Source of the DNA: Leucobacter chromiireducens subsp. chromiireducens
Lineage (GTDB): Bacteria > Actinomycetota > Actinomycetes > Actinomycetales > Microbacteriaceae
Length of the DNA: 64,000 bases
Direction of reading: 5' to 3'
Assembly (NCBI RefSeq): GCF_016758255.1
Contig: NZ_QYAD01000005.1
Span: forward strand, 124,001 to 188,000
The translations under genes and the position numbers were made by a program. The notes beneath the pieces were generated by a model, which saw only the letters and a list, made by a program, of their open reading frames with translations, had not been told where the DNA came from and did not search any database. Numbering within the stretch: position 1 is the first letter of the stretch; the number at the start of each line of letters is the position of its first letter. Positions 45,420 through 55,326 of the stretch are shown here, piece by piece.

Positions 45420-47669
45420 GTGGCAACGAGTGATGTAACGCACGGCGGCACGACCGCGCTGCGCAGACTTGTGCCCAGAATCTTCTCTCGAGGCAGCGCG
45501 CCGGGTGCGGTAGACCAGTTGGTGCGTACTGTGCGCGGCAACTACCCGCGCGCGGATCTCTCGGTGATCGAGAGGGCGTACACCACAGCGGAGCGCGCGC
45601 ACCGTGGACAGAAGCGTCGCTCCGGTGAGCCGTACATCACACACCCGATCGCGGTCGCGCAGATCCTCGCCGAGCTCGGTGTCGCCCCCGTGGCGATTGC
45701 GGCGGCGTTGCTCCACGACACGGTGGAGGATACGGACTACACGCTCGAGCAGCTGACCGAAGACTTTGGCGAGGAGATCGCCATGCTCGTCGACGGCGTC
45801 ACGAAGCTTGACAAGGTCAAGTACGGCGACTCGGCGCAGGCCGAGACCGTGCGCAAGATGGTCGTTGCGATGTCGAAGGACATCCGGGTGCTGGTCATCA
45901 AGCTCGCCGACCGCCTGCACAACGCCCGGACCTGGGGCTTTGTCTCTGGTGACTCCGCGAAGCGGAAGGCGCAGGAGACGCTCGAGATTTACGCCCCGCT
46001 TGCGCATCGCCTGGGCATTCAGTCCATCAAAGCGGAACTTGAGGATCTCTCCTTCGCGGTGCTGAAGCCGAAGCTCTACGCCGAGATCGAGAATCTCATT
46101 TCGCAGCGCAATCCCCAGCGCGACGAGCTCGTGGGTGTGGTGATCAGCTCGATCGAGGCTGATCTTCGCGACGCCCGAATTCGCGGCGAGGTGACGGGGC
46201 GCCCCAAGGAGCTCTACTCGATCTACCAGAAGATGATCGTCCGGGGCCGCGACTTTGACGACATCTATGACCTCGTCGGGATCCGCGTACTGGTCCAGTC
46301 GATTCGAGATTGCTACGCGGTGCTCGGTGCGGTCCATGCGCGGTGGACTCCGATTCCCGGCAGGTTCAAGGACTACATCGCCACGCCGAAGTTCAATCTG
46401 TACCAGTCGCTGCACACCACGGTGATCGGGCCCGATGGTCGCGCCGTTGAGATCCAGATCCGCACCGTTGAGATGCATCAGCGTGCGGAGTACGGCGTTG
46501 CTGCGCACTGGAAGTACAAGCAGCGCCAGGCACCGGGCGCCGCGCCGTCGTCGAACGATATGGCCTGGCTTGCCCACATCTCTGACTGGCAGGCTGAGAC
46601 GGAGGACCCGAGCGAGTTCCTCGACGCGTTGCGTTTCGAGATCGGCGCGAAGGAAGTCTACGTCTTCACCCCGAAGGGACGCGTCATCGGGCTCCCCGCC
46701 GGTGGCACGACCGTCGACTTCGCGTATGCGGTGCACACCGAGGTGGGGCACCGCACGATGGGCGCGCGCGTCAACGGCAGGCTCGTTCCGCTCGAGACTG
46801 CGCTCCAGAACGGCGACGTCGTCGAGGTATTCACCTCGAAGGACCCGAATGCGGGCCCAAATAAGAACTGGCTCACCTTCGTCAAGAGCAAGCGCGCCCA
46901 GAATAAGATTCGGCAGTGGTTCACGAAGGAGCGCCGTGAGGAAGCCGCCGAGACCGGGAAGACGGAGATCGCAAAGGCGCTCCGGAAGCAAGGCTTGCCG
47001 CTCCATCGCGTCATGAACTCGGAGGCGCTGCAGCAGGTTGCGCTGCAGCTGCGCTACGCGGACGTGACTGCGCTGTACGCCGCGGTGGGCGCCAACCACG
47101 TCTCCGCCCAGTCTGTGGTCGAGAAGGTCACCGCGCTGGTGCTCGACGAACAGAGCTCCACGGAACCAGCGCTTGCAACCGTTCCGATCATTGACGCACC
47201 GCGGCCGCAGCGTCACACCGACTCGAGCGGTGTCGTGGTGACGGGCGCGTCCGACGTGCTTGCAAAGCTCGCGAAGTGCTGCACCCCCGTTCCGGGGGAT
47301 GAGATCCAGGGCTTCGTGACGAAGGGGCAGGGCGTTTCTGTGCACCGGGTCGACTGCCACAACTTCCAGAACCTGCGCACCCAGCAGGACCGGCTCGTTG
47401 ATGTCGAGTGGGCACCCACCTCGAAGAGCGTCTTCCTCGTGCAGATTCAGGTCGAGGCGCTCGACCGCTCCGGGCTGCTGTCCGACGTGACGCGCACGCT
47501 CTCAGAGCATCACGTGAACATCCTTTCTGCTTCGGTGAACACGTCAAGTTCACGGCTGGCGATCAGTCGCTTCGTCTTCGAGATGGCGAACGCGACCCAC
47601 TTGGACCACGTACTCAACGCCGTGCGTCGCATTGATGGCGTCTACGACGTCTATCGGATCACGAACTAG
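45420..47669 (+). CDS. relA: Bifunctional (p)ppGpp synthetase/hydrolase Rel
   Basis: A 749-residue Rel, the stringent-response enzyme that makes and degrades (p)ppGpp. The hydrolase HD domain is intact ([21 protein letters not shown] near residues 99-119), so it is bifunctional. The synthetase domain has [12 protein letters not shown] and [15 protein letters not shown], followed by TGS ([32 protein letters not shown], given in part), a zinc-finger-like [10 protein letters not shown] and a C-terminal ACT domain. GTG start after GAGGAGG. It closes the ruvAB-secDF-rel order shared by Actinobacteria. The last 11 bases overlap the convergent gene. Confidence 0.97.
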   Translation: MATSDVTHGGTTALRRLVPRIFSRGSAPGAVDQLVRTVRGNYPRADLSVIERAYTTAERAHRGQKRRSGEPYITHPIAVAQILAELGVAPVAIAAALLHDTVEDTDYTLEQLTEDFGEEIAMLVDGVTKLDKVKYGDSAQAETVRKMVVAMSKDIRVLVIKLADRLHNARTWGFVSGDSAKRKAQETLEIYAPLAHRLGIQSIKAELEDLSFAVLKPKLYAEIENLISQRNPQRDELVGVVISSIEADLRDARIRGEVTGRPKELYSIYQKMIVRGRDFDDIYDLVGIRVLVQSIRDCYAVLGAVHARWTPIPGRFKDYIATPKFNLYQSLHTTVIGPDGRAVEIQIRTVEMHQRAEYGVAAHWKYKQRQAPGAAPSSNDMAWLAHISDWQAETEDPSEFLDALRFEIGAKEVYVFTPKGRVIGLPAGGTTVDFAYAVHTEVGHRTMGARVNGRLVPLETALQNGDVVEVFTSKDPNAGPNKNWLTFVKSKRAQNKIRQWFTKERREEAAETGKTEIAKALRKQGLPLHRVMNSEALQQVALQLRYADVTALYAAVGANHVSAQSVVEKVTALVLDEQSSTEPALATVPIIDAPRPQRHTDSSGVVVTGASDVLAKLAKCCTPVPGDEIQGFVTKGQGVSVHRVDCHNFQNLRTQQDRLVDVEWAPTSKSVFLVQIQVEALDRSGLLSDVTRTLSEHHVNILSASVNTSSSRLAISRFVFEMANATHLDHVLNAVRRIDGVYDVYRITN

Positions 47670-48270
47670 GCGCGGCGCTCTCAGCGCCTGATTCGAGCCA
47701 GAGTTGAGAGACTCGCGCGAGCCGCGCGAGCGCTCTGCGCCGGTGCGGCGCAGGCCCAGCGGTCAGCGCCGCAGCGACCTGCGCGGCGCCTGCACCGCGG
47801 AAGACCGCCAGGACGCGGCAGGCGATGTGGATCTCCCGCGTGAGCACGGCGCTCAATCGCAGGAGATCGGCGACGGTTCTCGTGGGCGTGGTCACCGTCG
47901 CACGACCGAGGTGCAGCAGCTCCGGCTCCCGGGGCGAGAGCTGGCGCGAACGCACACGCACACCGCGTTCACTGCCCGTGTTCGCGCGTGCCGCTGAGGC
48001 GAACTCGAGCAGAGCACCAGCGCTGTGGGCTGCTCCCCAGATCCAGGCCGCGGTGAGGAGTATCGCCGTGCGGTCCGGCGTGAGCCATGGCGCGAGCGCC
48101 GCAGCGCGGACGAGGGGAGTATCCGGCCACCCAGCGCCACGCACACCCGGTCCACAGTGCACGAGCGTCCCGCGGATGAGCTCTGCGCGCTGCACGGGGC
48201 CCGGCAGGAGATCGTGTCGCGGCACCCGGAGTGGAGCGGTTCTGCGCTGCGGTGCGATAAGAGCTGGCAT
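47659..48270 (-). CDS. AbiEi antitoxin-like / uncharacterised protein, solo
   Basis: A 203-residue soluble protein, rich in Ala, Arg and Leu, that I do not recognise with certainty. [10 protein letters not shown] followed 60 residues later by [18 protein letters not shown] resembles the pattern (host-type segment, then VTxPxRTxxDLxR) seen in AbiEi-type antitoxins and DUF559-related proteins of Actinobacteria. There is no nuclease motif and no toxin gene next to it, so a complete toxin-antitoxin pair is not supported. Its stop lies inside rel and overlaps it by 11 bases. It starts at ATG 48270, giving the tidiest N-terminus. Confidence 0.5.
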   Translation of the reverse strand: MPALIAPQRRTAPLRVPRHDLLPGPVQRAELIRGTLVHCGPGVRGAGWPDTPLVRAAALAPWLTPDRTAILLTAAWIWGAAHSAGALLEFASAARANTGSERGVRVRSRQLSPREPELLHLGRATVTTPTRTVADLLRLSAVLTREIHIACRVLAVFRGAGAAQVAAALTAGPAPHRRRALARLARVSQLWLESGAESAAPSS

Positions 48271-48400
48271 GCCTCGAGTCTCGCCGACCTGAGCAACACA
48301 CAGCTGCACTCGGAGCGCTCGTGTGGATAACTTGCCGCATGTCGGTAGATCCTGAGTGTGTGGGCGACGCGCACCGAGCACGAGTCTTATACGCGCAGAA

Positions 48401-48430
48401 CGCCCCGGGAACTGTGCAGTTCCCGGGGCG
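48401..48430 (-). terminator. Terminator of the DUF349 gene
   Basis: A perfect 14-bp inverted repeat (48401-48414 with 48417-48430) lies 47 bases past the stop of the DUF349 gene. The other side (plus strand) is followed by CTCCTTTTCC. It lies upstream of the start of the AbiEi-like gene. Confidence 0.7.
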
Positions 48431-48476
48431 CTCCTTTTCCGACCGCGCTCAGGTGAGGCGGCCGGGACGCAACAAA

Positions 48477-49712
48477 CTAGTCGCCGAGTGCCGCGAGCCA
48501 GGACTGCTGCGTGGCGAGCTTCTCTTCCGCGGCCTGCTTCGCCTTCGCGTCGCCCGCCGCCTCAGCGGCGGAGATCTCTGCGGTGAGCTCAGCGATCGAG
48601 TTCTCAAGCTGTCCGCGGAGCCCCTCGCTGCGTGCCTTGGTCTCCGGGTTCGTCTTCCGCCAGTGCTCCTCCTCGAGGTGCTTGACGTGGTCCTCGATCT
48701 TTCGGAGCCGGCCCTCAACATCGCGCAGCGCCTCGCGGGGGACTCGACCCACCTCGTCCCAACGCAGCTGGATTGCCGTGAGCTGCTTCCGCGCGGCAGT
48801 GTGCTCGTTCACCTGCAGGATGGGCTCGGCTTCGCCGAGAATCTCCTGCTTCTGTGCAAGGTTCGCCGCGTACTCCTCATTCGTCTGCGCGGCCTCTGCG
48901 GCCTTCGCCTGGTAGAGCACGTCGCCGGCAGCCTTAAATCGAGCCCACAGCTGATCATCGATCTTGCGGCTCGCGCGGCCCGAAGCCTTCCACTCGTCGA
49001 GCAGGCCGCGGTACGCGGGGATGCCATCGACGCCCTTCGGGGCAAGTGCCTCTGCGGCCGCGATGATGCGCTCCTTGCGCTGCTTCACGTCCTTGTTGGT
49101 GGCGTCCATCTGCGCGAAGTGCGCACGACGAGCAGTGTCGAAGGACTGACGAGCGGAGCGGAAGCGCTTCCACAGGGCGTCTGCCTGCGCCTTGGGGATC
49201 TGCGGCCCACTGCGCTGGGCGGTCTGCCAGTCGGTGAACAGCTGCTCAAACGCCTGGCTCGTGTCCTTCCAGCGAATCGAGTTCTCAGGCTGGGCAGCGA
49301 GGCGCTCAGCCTCCGCCGCGATGGCTTCGCGCTTGGCGACGGCCTCCTGGCGTGCGGCCTCGCGCTCGGCCTGCTGCTTCTCGCTCAGCGCGGCAGTCTT
49401 CGTGACGAGCGCCTCGACGCGCGTGCGCAGTCCGGCGATGTCACCCACCGCTGCGGGCTCAACGAGCTGCTCCTGCAGCTTCGTGACCGACTCAGCAGCC
49501 GAGCCGTCGGCGGTGCCGCGCGCAATGCGCGCCTCAAGCAGGCTGACCTGACCCTCAAGGTCCGCAAACTTGCGGGTGAAGTAGGCAAGCGCCTCCTCGG
49601 GGGTGCCGTCTGGGTATGACCCGACCGCTCGTTCGCCCTCGCCCTCCCGCACATATACGGTCCGGTCGTCGTCGACTCGTCCCCAGGGCGTTTCGTTGGT
49701 CGCTTCGCTCAC
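48477..49712 (-). CDS. DUF349 domain protein
   Basis: A 411-residue, highly charged, helical protein with long coiled-coil potential and several DUF349 repeats, each marked by W and F positions such as LWKRFRSARQSFDTARRAHFAQMD, LWARFKAAGDVLYQAKAAEA and IQLRWDEVGRVPREALRDVEGRL (landmarks in part). No catalytic residues are visible. DUF349 function is unknown; some members bind DNA or ribosome-associated partners. It is divergent from rarA across 174 bases. The start is uncertain (GTG 49712 or 49724). Confidence 0.85.
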   Translation of the reverse strand: MSEATNETPWGRVDDDRTVYVREGEGERAVGSYPDGTPEEALAYFTRKFADLEGQVSLLEARIARGTADGSAAESVTKLQEQLVEPAAVGDIAGLRTRVEALVTKTAALSEKQQAEREAARQEAVAKREAIAAEAERLAAQPENSIRWKDTSQAFEQLFTDWQTAQRSGPQIPKAQADALWKRFRSARQSFDTARRAHFAQMDATNKDVKQRKERIIAAAEALAPKGVDGIPAYRGLLDEWKASGRASRKIDDQLWARFKAAGDVLYQAKAAEAAQTNEEYAANLAQKQEILGEAEPILQVNEHTAARKQLTAIQLRWDEVGRVPREALRDVEGRLRKIEDHVKHLEEEHWRKTNPETKARSEGLRGQLENSIAELTAEISAAEAAGDAKAKQAAEEKLATQQSWLAALGD

Positions 49713-49874
49713 GGTTCTGCTCACTTGTCGGGTGTGGGGGCCGGCCGTGCCGACCATACGGAATAGACTCCTCCACTATGCCACAGCGGGCGCCGGGATG
49801 CCCCTTGGAGTGCTGTGTTTCCGGGAGTGGCGTGCGCGGGAGGACGTTGTCTCCGCCCTGTCAGAGGTGCCGGT

Positions 49875-49880
49875 TAGCAT
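49875..49880 (+). promoter_or_regulatory. -10 element of rarA (leaderless)
   Basis: TAGCAT ends 7 bases before the G of the GTG at 49887. There is no ribosome binding site. Confidence 0.6.
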
Positions 49881-49886
49881 GGTGAC

Positions 49887-51272
49887 GTGGACACCCCAGC
49901 TCTTCCCGCGGCAACCGCGCCCCTCGCGGTACGAATGCGCCCGCGCTCTCTCGACGAGGTCGTGGGACAGCAACACCTGCTGCACCCCGGCTCGCCGCTT
50001 CGCGTGCTCGCCGCCGACACGGAGGGCGGCGGGGGAGCCGTCTCGGTGATCCTCTGGGGTCCGCCGGGCACGGGGAAGACCACGCTGGCCCAGGCGATCG
50101 CGCACTCGAGTGGCCGCCGCTTCGTCGAGCTTTCGGCCATCACCGCTGGGGTGAAGGACGTGCGCACCGTGATGGAGCGCGCGCTCAACGACCGCGATCT
50201 CTACGGAATTGCGACCGTGCTCTTTCTCGACGAGATCCACCGCTTCACGAAGGCGCAGCAAGATGCGCTCCTGCCGGGCGTGGAGAACGGTTGGGTCACC
50301 CTCGTCGCTGCAACCACCGAAAACCCTTCGTTCTCGGTGATCAGCCCGCTACTCTCGCGCTCCCTGCTCCTGACGCTCGAGCCGCTAGACGATTCCGACC
50401 TGCGCACGCTGTTGGAGCGGGCGCTCACGGAGCCACGGGGACTCGATGGCGCCGTCGAGGTGGAGCCGGAGGCCCTGGATGCGCTCGTGCAGCTCGCCTC
50501 AGGTGATGCGCGGCGCGCGCTGACCGGACTTGAGGCCGCCGCGGCCTCGGCTGCAGCGCTGGAGAGCTGCGATTCGGCGAGTGAGGAGACGGTACGCGAG
50601 GAGTCGGCAAACGTGGAGGCGCCTGCGCGCCCCGTCATCACGCCCGACGTCGTCTCGGCCGCCGTGAATCGTGCCCTTCTCCGCTACGACCGAAACGGCG
50701 ATCAGCACTACGACGTCACGAGCGCGTTCATCAAGTCGATGCGTGGCTCCGATCCCGATGCAGCGATTCACTACCTCGCTCGCATGATCGAGGCAGGCGA
50801 GGATCCCCGATTCATTGCGCGCAGGCTCATCGTCCACGCCGCAGAAGACGTGGGGCTCGCTGATCCGCGCGCGCTCCAGGTCGCGGTCGCCGCCGCCGAG
50901 GCCGCGCAGCTGATTGGTCTGCCAGAAGCACGAATCCCGCTCGCCGAGGCCACGATCTACATTGCAACTGCACCCAAGTCGAACGCGGTCATCTCTGCAA
51001 TCGATACGGCGATCGCAGATGTGAAGGCCGGGCGATTCGGGCCGGTCCCGCTGCATCTCCGCGACGCGCACTATCCGGGCGCGAAGCGGATGGGGCACGG
51101 AAAAGGCTACATTTACCCGCACTCCGACCCGCGCGGGGTGTCGACGCAGCAGTACCTGCCCGAGGAGATTCGTGAGCGGGTGTATTACTCGCCGACGACA
51201 CACGGCAACGAGCGCGAGCTCGCGGAACGTCTGGGCAAGCTGCGGAGGATCACCCGCGCCGGGCAGTCATGA
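49887..51272 (+). CDS. rarA: Replication-associated recombination protein A (RarA/MgsA)
   Basis: A 461-residue AAA+ ATPase of the clamp-loader family that acts at stalled forks. It has [15 protein letters not shown], Walker [16 protein letters not shown], Walker [22 protein letters not shown] (in part) and [13 protein letters not shown] sensor (read [18 protein letters not shown]), plus the family C-terminus with [23 protein letters not shown] and PKSNAV. An inserted A/E/S-rich loop occupies about residues 215-250. GTG start at the predicted transcript start. Confidence 0.95.
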   Translation: MDTPALPAATAPLAVRMRPRSLDEVVGQQHLLHPGSPLRVLAADTEGGGGAVSVILWGPPGTGKTTLAQAIAHSSGRRFVELSAITAGVKDVRTVMERALNDRDLYGIATVLFLDEIHRFTKAQQDALLPGVENGWVTLVAATTENPSFSVISPLLSRSLLLTLEPLDDSDLRTLLERALTEPRGLDGAVEVEPEALDALVQLASGDARRALTGLEAAAASAAALESCDSASEETVREESANVEAPARPVITPDVVSAAVNRALLRYDRNGDQHYDVTSAFIKSMRGSDPDAAIHYLARMIEAGEDPRFIARRLIVHAAEDVGLADPRALQVAVAAAEAAQLIGLPEARIPLAEATIYIATAPKSNAVISAIDTAIADVKAGRFGPVPLHLRDAHYPGAKRMGHGKGYIYPHSDPRGVSTQQYLPEEIRERVYYSPTTHGNERELAERLGKLRRITRAGQS

Positions 51273-51301
51273 GCCGGCCGCACGTCGCGCCTGCTTCGTG
51301 C

Positions 51302-51539
51302 TAAGCTAGACGCTGGCCAACACTGGACCCGACGCTGGCTGCGCACGGGCCCTTGTGGCAGTCGCCCTGTAGCCGGGTTTCTGCGCTGGTCGTTCCCTCA
51401 CCGAAAACGGTGTGCTGCGTCGCGTGCATTGCGTGCCCTTCCGAGGGTCGTGAATGCGGGCGCAGCGTGGCCGAGAGAACACACGCCGCACGATCGTCAG
51501 ATTGTGTGCGCTATTTCCAGAAAACCCGAAAGGACTCAC
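51302..51539 (+). promoter_or_regulatory. Promoter and structured leader of rpsD
   Basis: TAAGCT (51302-51307) predicts a leader of about 226 bases, long for this genome. It folds well: a CACCG-AAAA-CGGTG hairpin (51399-51412) and a compound hairpin with helices CTGCG/CGCAG (51415-51419 with 51461-51465), GCATT/AATGC (51426-51430 with 51453-51457) and CCCT/AGGG (51436-51439 with 51444-51447). Ribosomal protein S4 commonly represses its own mRNA, so this is a candidate S4-binding leader. Confidence 0.5.
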
Positions 51540-52169
51540 GTGTCGACTACGTCGCGTACCCGTTCCAAGACCCGCCTTTCCCGCTCGCTCGGGATCGCGC
51601 TCACGCCGAAGGCAGCTCGTTACCTCGAGAAGCGCCCCTACGGCCCCGGCCAGCACGGCCGCACCAAGCGTAAGAGCGACAGCGACTACGCCGTTCGTCT
51701 GCGCGAGAAGCAGCGTCTCCGGGCTCAGTACGGCATCCGCGAGAAGCAGCTCACCATTGCGTTCAAGGAAGCTCGCCGCCAGGACGGCCTGACGGGTGAG
51801 AACCTCGTCGAGCTCCTCGAGATGCGCCTCGACGCCCTCGTGCTCCGTGCCGGCTTCGCCCGCACCACCGCACAGGCTCGTCAGATGGTTGTGCACCGCC
51901 ACATCCTCGTCGACGGCAAGATCGTTGACCGTCCCTCCTTCCGTGTGAAGCCGGGACAGCTCATTCACGTCAAGGAGCGCTCCGAGGGCACCGAGCCCTT
52001 CCAGGTCGCCGCTGCCGGTGGCCACGCCGAGGTACTGCCCCCCGTTCCGGGCTACCTCGAGGTTGAGCTCGACAAGCTCCAGGCACGCCTCGTGCGTCGC
52101 CCGAAGCGCGCTGAGGTCCCCGTGACCTGTGAAGTGCAGCTCGTCGTCGAGTACTACTCGGGACGCTAA
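51540..52169 (+). CDS. rpsD: 30S ribosomal protein S4
   Basis: A 209-residue S4, one of the first proteins to bind 16S rRNA. It has GIALTPKAARYLEKRPYGPGQHG, YAVRLREKQRLRAQYGIREKQ and the S4 RNA-binding fold RLDALVLRAGFARTTAQARQMVVHRHILVDGKIVDRPSFRVKPGQ (landmarks in part). There are no zinc-binding cysteines in the N-terminal region, so it is the C-minus form. It starts at a GTG after GAAAGGA. It stands alone with rarA upstream and ends at a strong terminator. Confidence 0.97.
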   Translation: MSTTSRTRSKTRLSRSLGIALTPKAARYLEKRPYGPGQHGRTKRKSDSDYAVRLREKQRLRAQYGIREKQLTIAFKEARRQDGLTGENLVELLEMRLDALVLRAGFARTTAQARQMVVHRHILVDGKIVDRPSFRVKPGQLIHVKERSEGTEPFQVAAAGGHAEVLPPVPGYLEVELDKLQARLVRRPKRAEVPVTCEVQLVVEYYSGR

Positions 52170-52189
52170 GCCGCACGTTTGCGCACAGC

Positions 52190-52229
52190 CGCCTCAGGGG
52201 CGTCGGAGTGATCCGGCGCCCCTGAGGCG
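52190..52229 (+). terminator. Terminator of rpsD
   Basis: An 18-bp stem (52190-52207 with 52212-52229, one G-T pair) on a GTGA loop, followed by TTT, 20 bases after the rpsD stop. Confidence 0.88.
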
Positions 52230-52284
52230 TTTCCGGGCCTGCGTGGTGTCTGTGGATATCCGGCCCGGGGGAGAAGGAACCCGC

Positions 52285-52290
52285 TAAGCT
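52285..52290 (+). promoter_or_regulatory. -10 element for the small membrane protein gene
   Basis: TAAGCT, the same hexamer as at rpsD, lies 60 bases before the ATG at 52350. Confidence 0.4.
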
Positions 52291-52349
52291 GGTCGGTGTT
52301 TTCCGGCGCGGCCCCCACCGCGTTCGTTCGCCGACAGGAGGAATGAGAC

Positions 52350-52571
52350 ATGCGCAAGCTGATGTTGCTGCTGGGTGGAGTTGTGCTGGGCTTCGTCGCG
52401 GCACACTTCGTGAACCAGAGCCCCGAGGGTCGCCGCTTTTTTGACCGTGTGAACCGCGGTATGAGTGAGTTCAGTCGCGCCTTTGCGAGCGGCTATGAGT
52501 CGGAAGCTGACGAGTCAGATCTCGCTGATGACCTCGAGGACGCGCTGCGCGATCTGCGCGACAAGGCCTAG
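52350..52571 (+). CDS. Small membrane-anchored protein (YtxH-like)
   Basis: A 73-residue protein with an N-terminal helix (LMLLLGGVVLGFVAAHFV, about 4-21), then a soluble acidic helical tail (ESEADESDLADDLEDALRDL). A strong AGGAGG ribosome site precedes the ATG. It sits between rpsD and alaS, where Microbacteriaceae often have a similar short ORF. No known catalytic motif. It resembles YtxH-type proteins only in size and layout. Confidence 0.75.
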   Translation: MRKLMLLLGGVVLGFVAAHFVNQSPEGRRFFDRVNRGMSEFSRAFASGYESEADESDLADDLEDALRDLRDKA

Positions 52572-52666
52572 CCTCCCCAAGCTTCACGCGCTGCCCGCAG
52601 GGAGACCGTTGGTCTGCCCCGCGCGAGCGCTCGAACGACAATCCCCATCACAAGAAAGATTCACGG

Positions 52667-55321
52667 ATGCAGACCGCTGAAATCCACCGCCGCTGGCTTG
52701 ACTTCTTCGAGAAGCGAGGACACACCGTTGTCCCGTCCGCTTCTCTGGTGAGCGATGACCCCAGCCTGATGTTCACGGTCGCCGGAATGGTCCCGTTTGT
52801 GCCGTACCTTTCCGGTCTGGTGCCCGCGCCGTACCCCCGCGCGACGAGCGTGCAGAAGTGCATCCGAACGAACGACATCGAGGAGGTGGGGCGCACGCCG
52901 CGTCACGGCACCTTCTTCCAGATGTGCGGAAACTTCTCCTTCGGTGACTACTTCAAGGAGGGCGCGATCCAGTTCGCCTGGGAGCTCCTCACCACGCCCG
53001 AGGCTGACGGGGGCCTCGGCTTCGACGCGAAGGACCTGTGGGTCACCGTGTACGAGGAGGACGAGGAAGCGATCGCGCTGTGGCGCGAACACTCGAGCCT
53101 GCCCGACGAGCGAATTCAGCGTCTCGGGAAAGACACGAACTACTGGTCGACGGGGCAGCCAGGTCCCGCGGGCCCGTGCTCGGAGATCTTCTTCGATCTC
53201 GGCCCCGAGCATGGGATCGATGGCGGCCCGGCGACCGATGACGATCGCTACGTGGAGATCTGGAACCTCGTCTTCATGCAGTACGAGGTCGCCGACGTGA
53301 AGTCGAAGACTGACTTCACGATTCTCGGAGAGCTGCCCAAGAAGAACATCGATACGGGCATGGGCCTTGAGCGCGTCGCGTTCATCAAGCAGGGCGTCCA
53401 GAACATGTACGAGATCGATCAGGTGCGCCCCGTGCTTGACCGGGCGGCAGAGCTTACGGGCAAGACCTACGGCGCCGATCACGCCGATGACGTGCGCCTG
53501 CGCGTCATCGCTGACCACGTGCGCAGCGGCCTCATGCTGATCGCCGACGGTGTGACGCCCTCGAACGAGGGGCGCGGGTACATTCTGCGGCGTCTGCTGC
53601 GCCGGGTGATTCTCTCGATGCGTCTGCTCGGCTTCGACGGCGCGAGCTTTGCTGAGCTCTTCCCGGTCTCGCGGGACGCGATGCAGGAGGCGTACCCGGC
53701 GGTCGCGCGCGACTTTGACTTCATTTCACGAGCTGCCTACGCAGAGGAGAAGACCTTCCTGCGCACGCTTGCATCGGGCATTCAGATCCTCGACACCGCG
53801 GTCGAGACGGCCAAGGCCGGCTCAGTCGCTGTTCCCGGCGACACCGCCTTTCTACTGCACGACACTCACGGCTTCCCGATCGAGCTCACGCTCGAGATCG
53901 CGGAGGAGGCCGGCGTTGCAGTGGACCGCACGGTGTTCAGCGAGCTGATGCAGGAGCAGCGCGACCGCGCGAAGGCCGACGCAAAGGCGAAGAAGGGGCA
54001 GCGCGCGGATCTCTCCGTATACAAGGAGCTCCGCGGCCTGGGCGAGACTCTGTTCACGGGGTACGACGAGCTTGTTCACGAGAGCCGCGTGCTCGGCCTC
54101 GTCGTTGACGGCGTGCCCGTGCGTGAGGCGCACGAGGGCCAGATCGCCGAACTCGTGCTGTCCGAGACCTCGCTGTGGGCAGAGTCCGGCGGACAGGACT
54201 CGGATCAGGGCGTGATCGTGGGCGACGGCTTCGAAGCCGAGGTGCTTGACGTGCAGAAGCCCGTCCCGGGCCTCATTGTGCACACCGTCAAGGTCAGCGT
54301 CGGTACGATCGGCATCGATCAGCGCGCGGAGACCCGTGTGGATGCCAACTACCGTCGGGGAGCGACGCAGGCCCACTCGGCAACGCACATCGTCCATGCG
54401 GCGCTGCGTGACGTTCTGGGCGCGAGCGCCCACCAGGCGGGCTCCTACAACAAGGCCGGCTACATGCGTCTCGACTTCACGCACTCGGAAGCGCTCAGCG
54501 CGGAAACGAAGAGTGAGATCGAGGAGATTTCAAACCTCGCGATTCGCTCCAACTACGAGGTCGTCACCCGTGAGATGGGTATTGACGAGGCGAAGGCGAT
54601 GGGCGCCATGGCGCTCTTCGGCGAGAAGTATGGCGACCGCGTGCGCGTGGTTGACATTGGAGGGCCGTGGTCGCGCGAACTGTGCGCGGGAACCCACGTG
54701 TCGAGCTCCTCCGAGGTCGGAATGATCAACCTCGTATCCGAGAGCTCGGTCGGCTCCACCAACCGGCGCGTGGAGTCGCTCGTTGGGCTCGAAGCGTTCC
54801 AGAGCTTCGCTGCGGAGCGCGCCATCGTGCAGCAGCTCGCGAGCGGACTGCGTGTGCCGCGCGCGGAGCTCGTGGGCCGTGTGCAGGATCTCGGTGCGCA
54901 GCTGAAGGCCGCAGAGAAAAAGATTGCGGCGTTCGAGGCGGAGAAGCTGGCTCAGCGCGTCCCCGAACTGGTCGCGAGCGCCGAGCCGATTGGCAACGTG
55001 CGTGCGGTGCTCCACTCGCTGGGTGCGGTGGGCTCGGCTGACGATGTCCGTGGCCTCGCAATCCAGGCCCGCGATCGTCTGGCAGCCGACGCGGCCGTCG
55101 TGGTGCTCGCGGGCGATGCGGGCGGCAAGCCGGTCGTCATTGCGGCAACCACCGAAGGCGCTCGGAATGCTGGAGTTCGCGCGGGCGACCTCGCCAAACT
55201 GGGCGCGCAGGTGCTCGGCGGCGGCGGCGGCGGCAAGCCGGATCTCGCGCAGGGCGGTGGCGCTGATCCCACGCAGATTGACGCGGCTCTCGCTGCGATC
55301 CGCGGTCGGCTCGCGGAGTAG
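52667..55321 (+). CDS. alaS: Alanyl-tRNA synthetase
   Basis: An 884-residue class II synthetase for tRNA-Ala. Motifs: HTVVPSASLVSDDPSLMFTVAGMVPF (part of motif 1 region), RTNDIEEVGRTPRHGTFFQMCGNFSFGDYFK (motif 2 region, in part), GMGLERV (motif 3). The editing domain has zinc ligands in HSATHIVHAAL and CAGTHVS, and the C-terminal DHHA1 domain ends at GGGGGGKPDLAQGGG. It begins the run ruvX-mltG-aro. AAGAAAG precedes the ATG. Confidence 0.97.
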   Translation: MQTAEIHRRWLDFFEKRGHTVVPSASLVSDDPSLMFTVAGMVPFVPYLSGLVPAPYPRATSVQKCIRTNDIEEVGRTPRHGTFFQMCGNFSFGDYFKEGAIQFAWELLTTPEADGGLGFDAKDLWVTVYEEDEEAIALWREHSSLPDERIQRLGKDTNYWSTGQPGPAGPCSEIFFDLGPEHGIDGGPATDDDRYVEIWNLVFMQYEVADVKSKTDFTILGELPKKNIDTGMGLERVAFIKQGVQNMYEIDQVRPVLDRAAELTGKTYGADHADDVRLRVIADHVRSGLMLIADGVTPSNEGRGYILRRLLRRVILSMRLLGFDGASFAELFPVSRDAMQEAYPAVARDFDFISRAAYAEEKTFLRTLASGIQILDTAVETAKAGSVAVPGDTAFLLHDTHGFPIELTLEIAEEAGVAVDRTVFSELMQEQRDRAKADAKAKKGQRADLSVYKELRGLGETLFTGYDELVHESRVLGLVVDGVPVREAHEGQIAELVLSETSLWAESGGQDSDQGVIVGDGFEAEVLDVQKPVPGLIVHTVKVSVGTIGIDQRAETRVDANYRRGATQAHSATHIVHAALRDVLGASAHQAGSYNKAGYMRLDFTHSEALSAETKSEIEEISNLAIRSNYEVVTREMGIDEAKAMGAMALFGEKYGDRVRVVDIGGPWSRELCAGTHVSSSSEVGMINLVSESSVGSTNRRVESLVGLEAFQSFAAERAIVQQLASGLRVPRAELVGRVQDLGAQLKAAEKKIAAFEAEKLAQRVPELVASAEPIGNVRAVLHSLGAVGSADDVRGLAIQARDRLAADAAVVVLAGDAGGKPVVIAATTEGARNAGVRAGDLAKLGAQVLGGGGGGKPDLAQGGGADPTQIDAALAAIRGRLAE

Positions 55322-55326
55322 GCGGC

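Noticed and set aside
45396..47360. A 654-codon open frame antisense to rel.
   Set aside because: Its length follows from the codon bias of rel on the other strand; no domain is recognisable.
47659..48270. A complete type IV toxin-antitoxin pair.
   Set aside because: Only a possible antitoxin-like protein is present; no AbiEii nucleotidyltransferase gene lies beside it.
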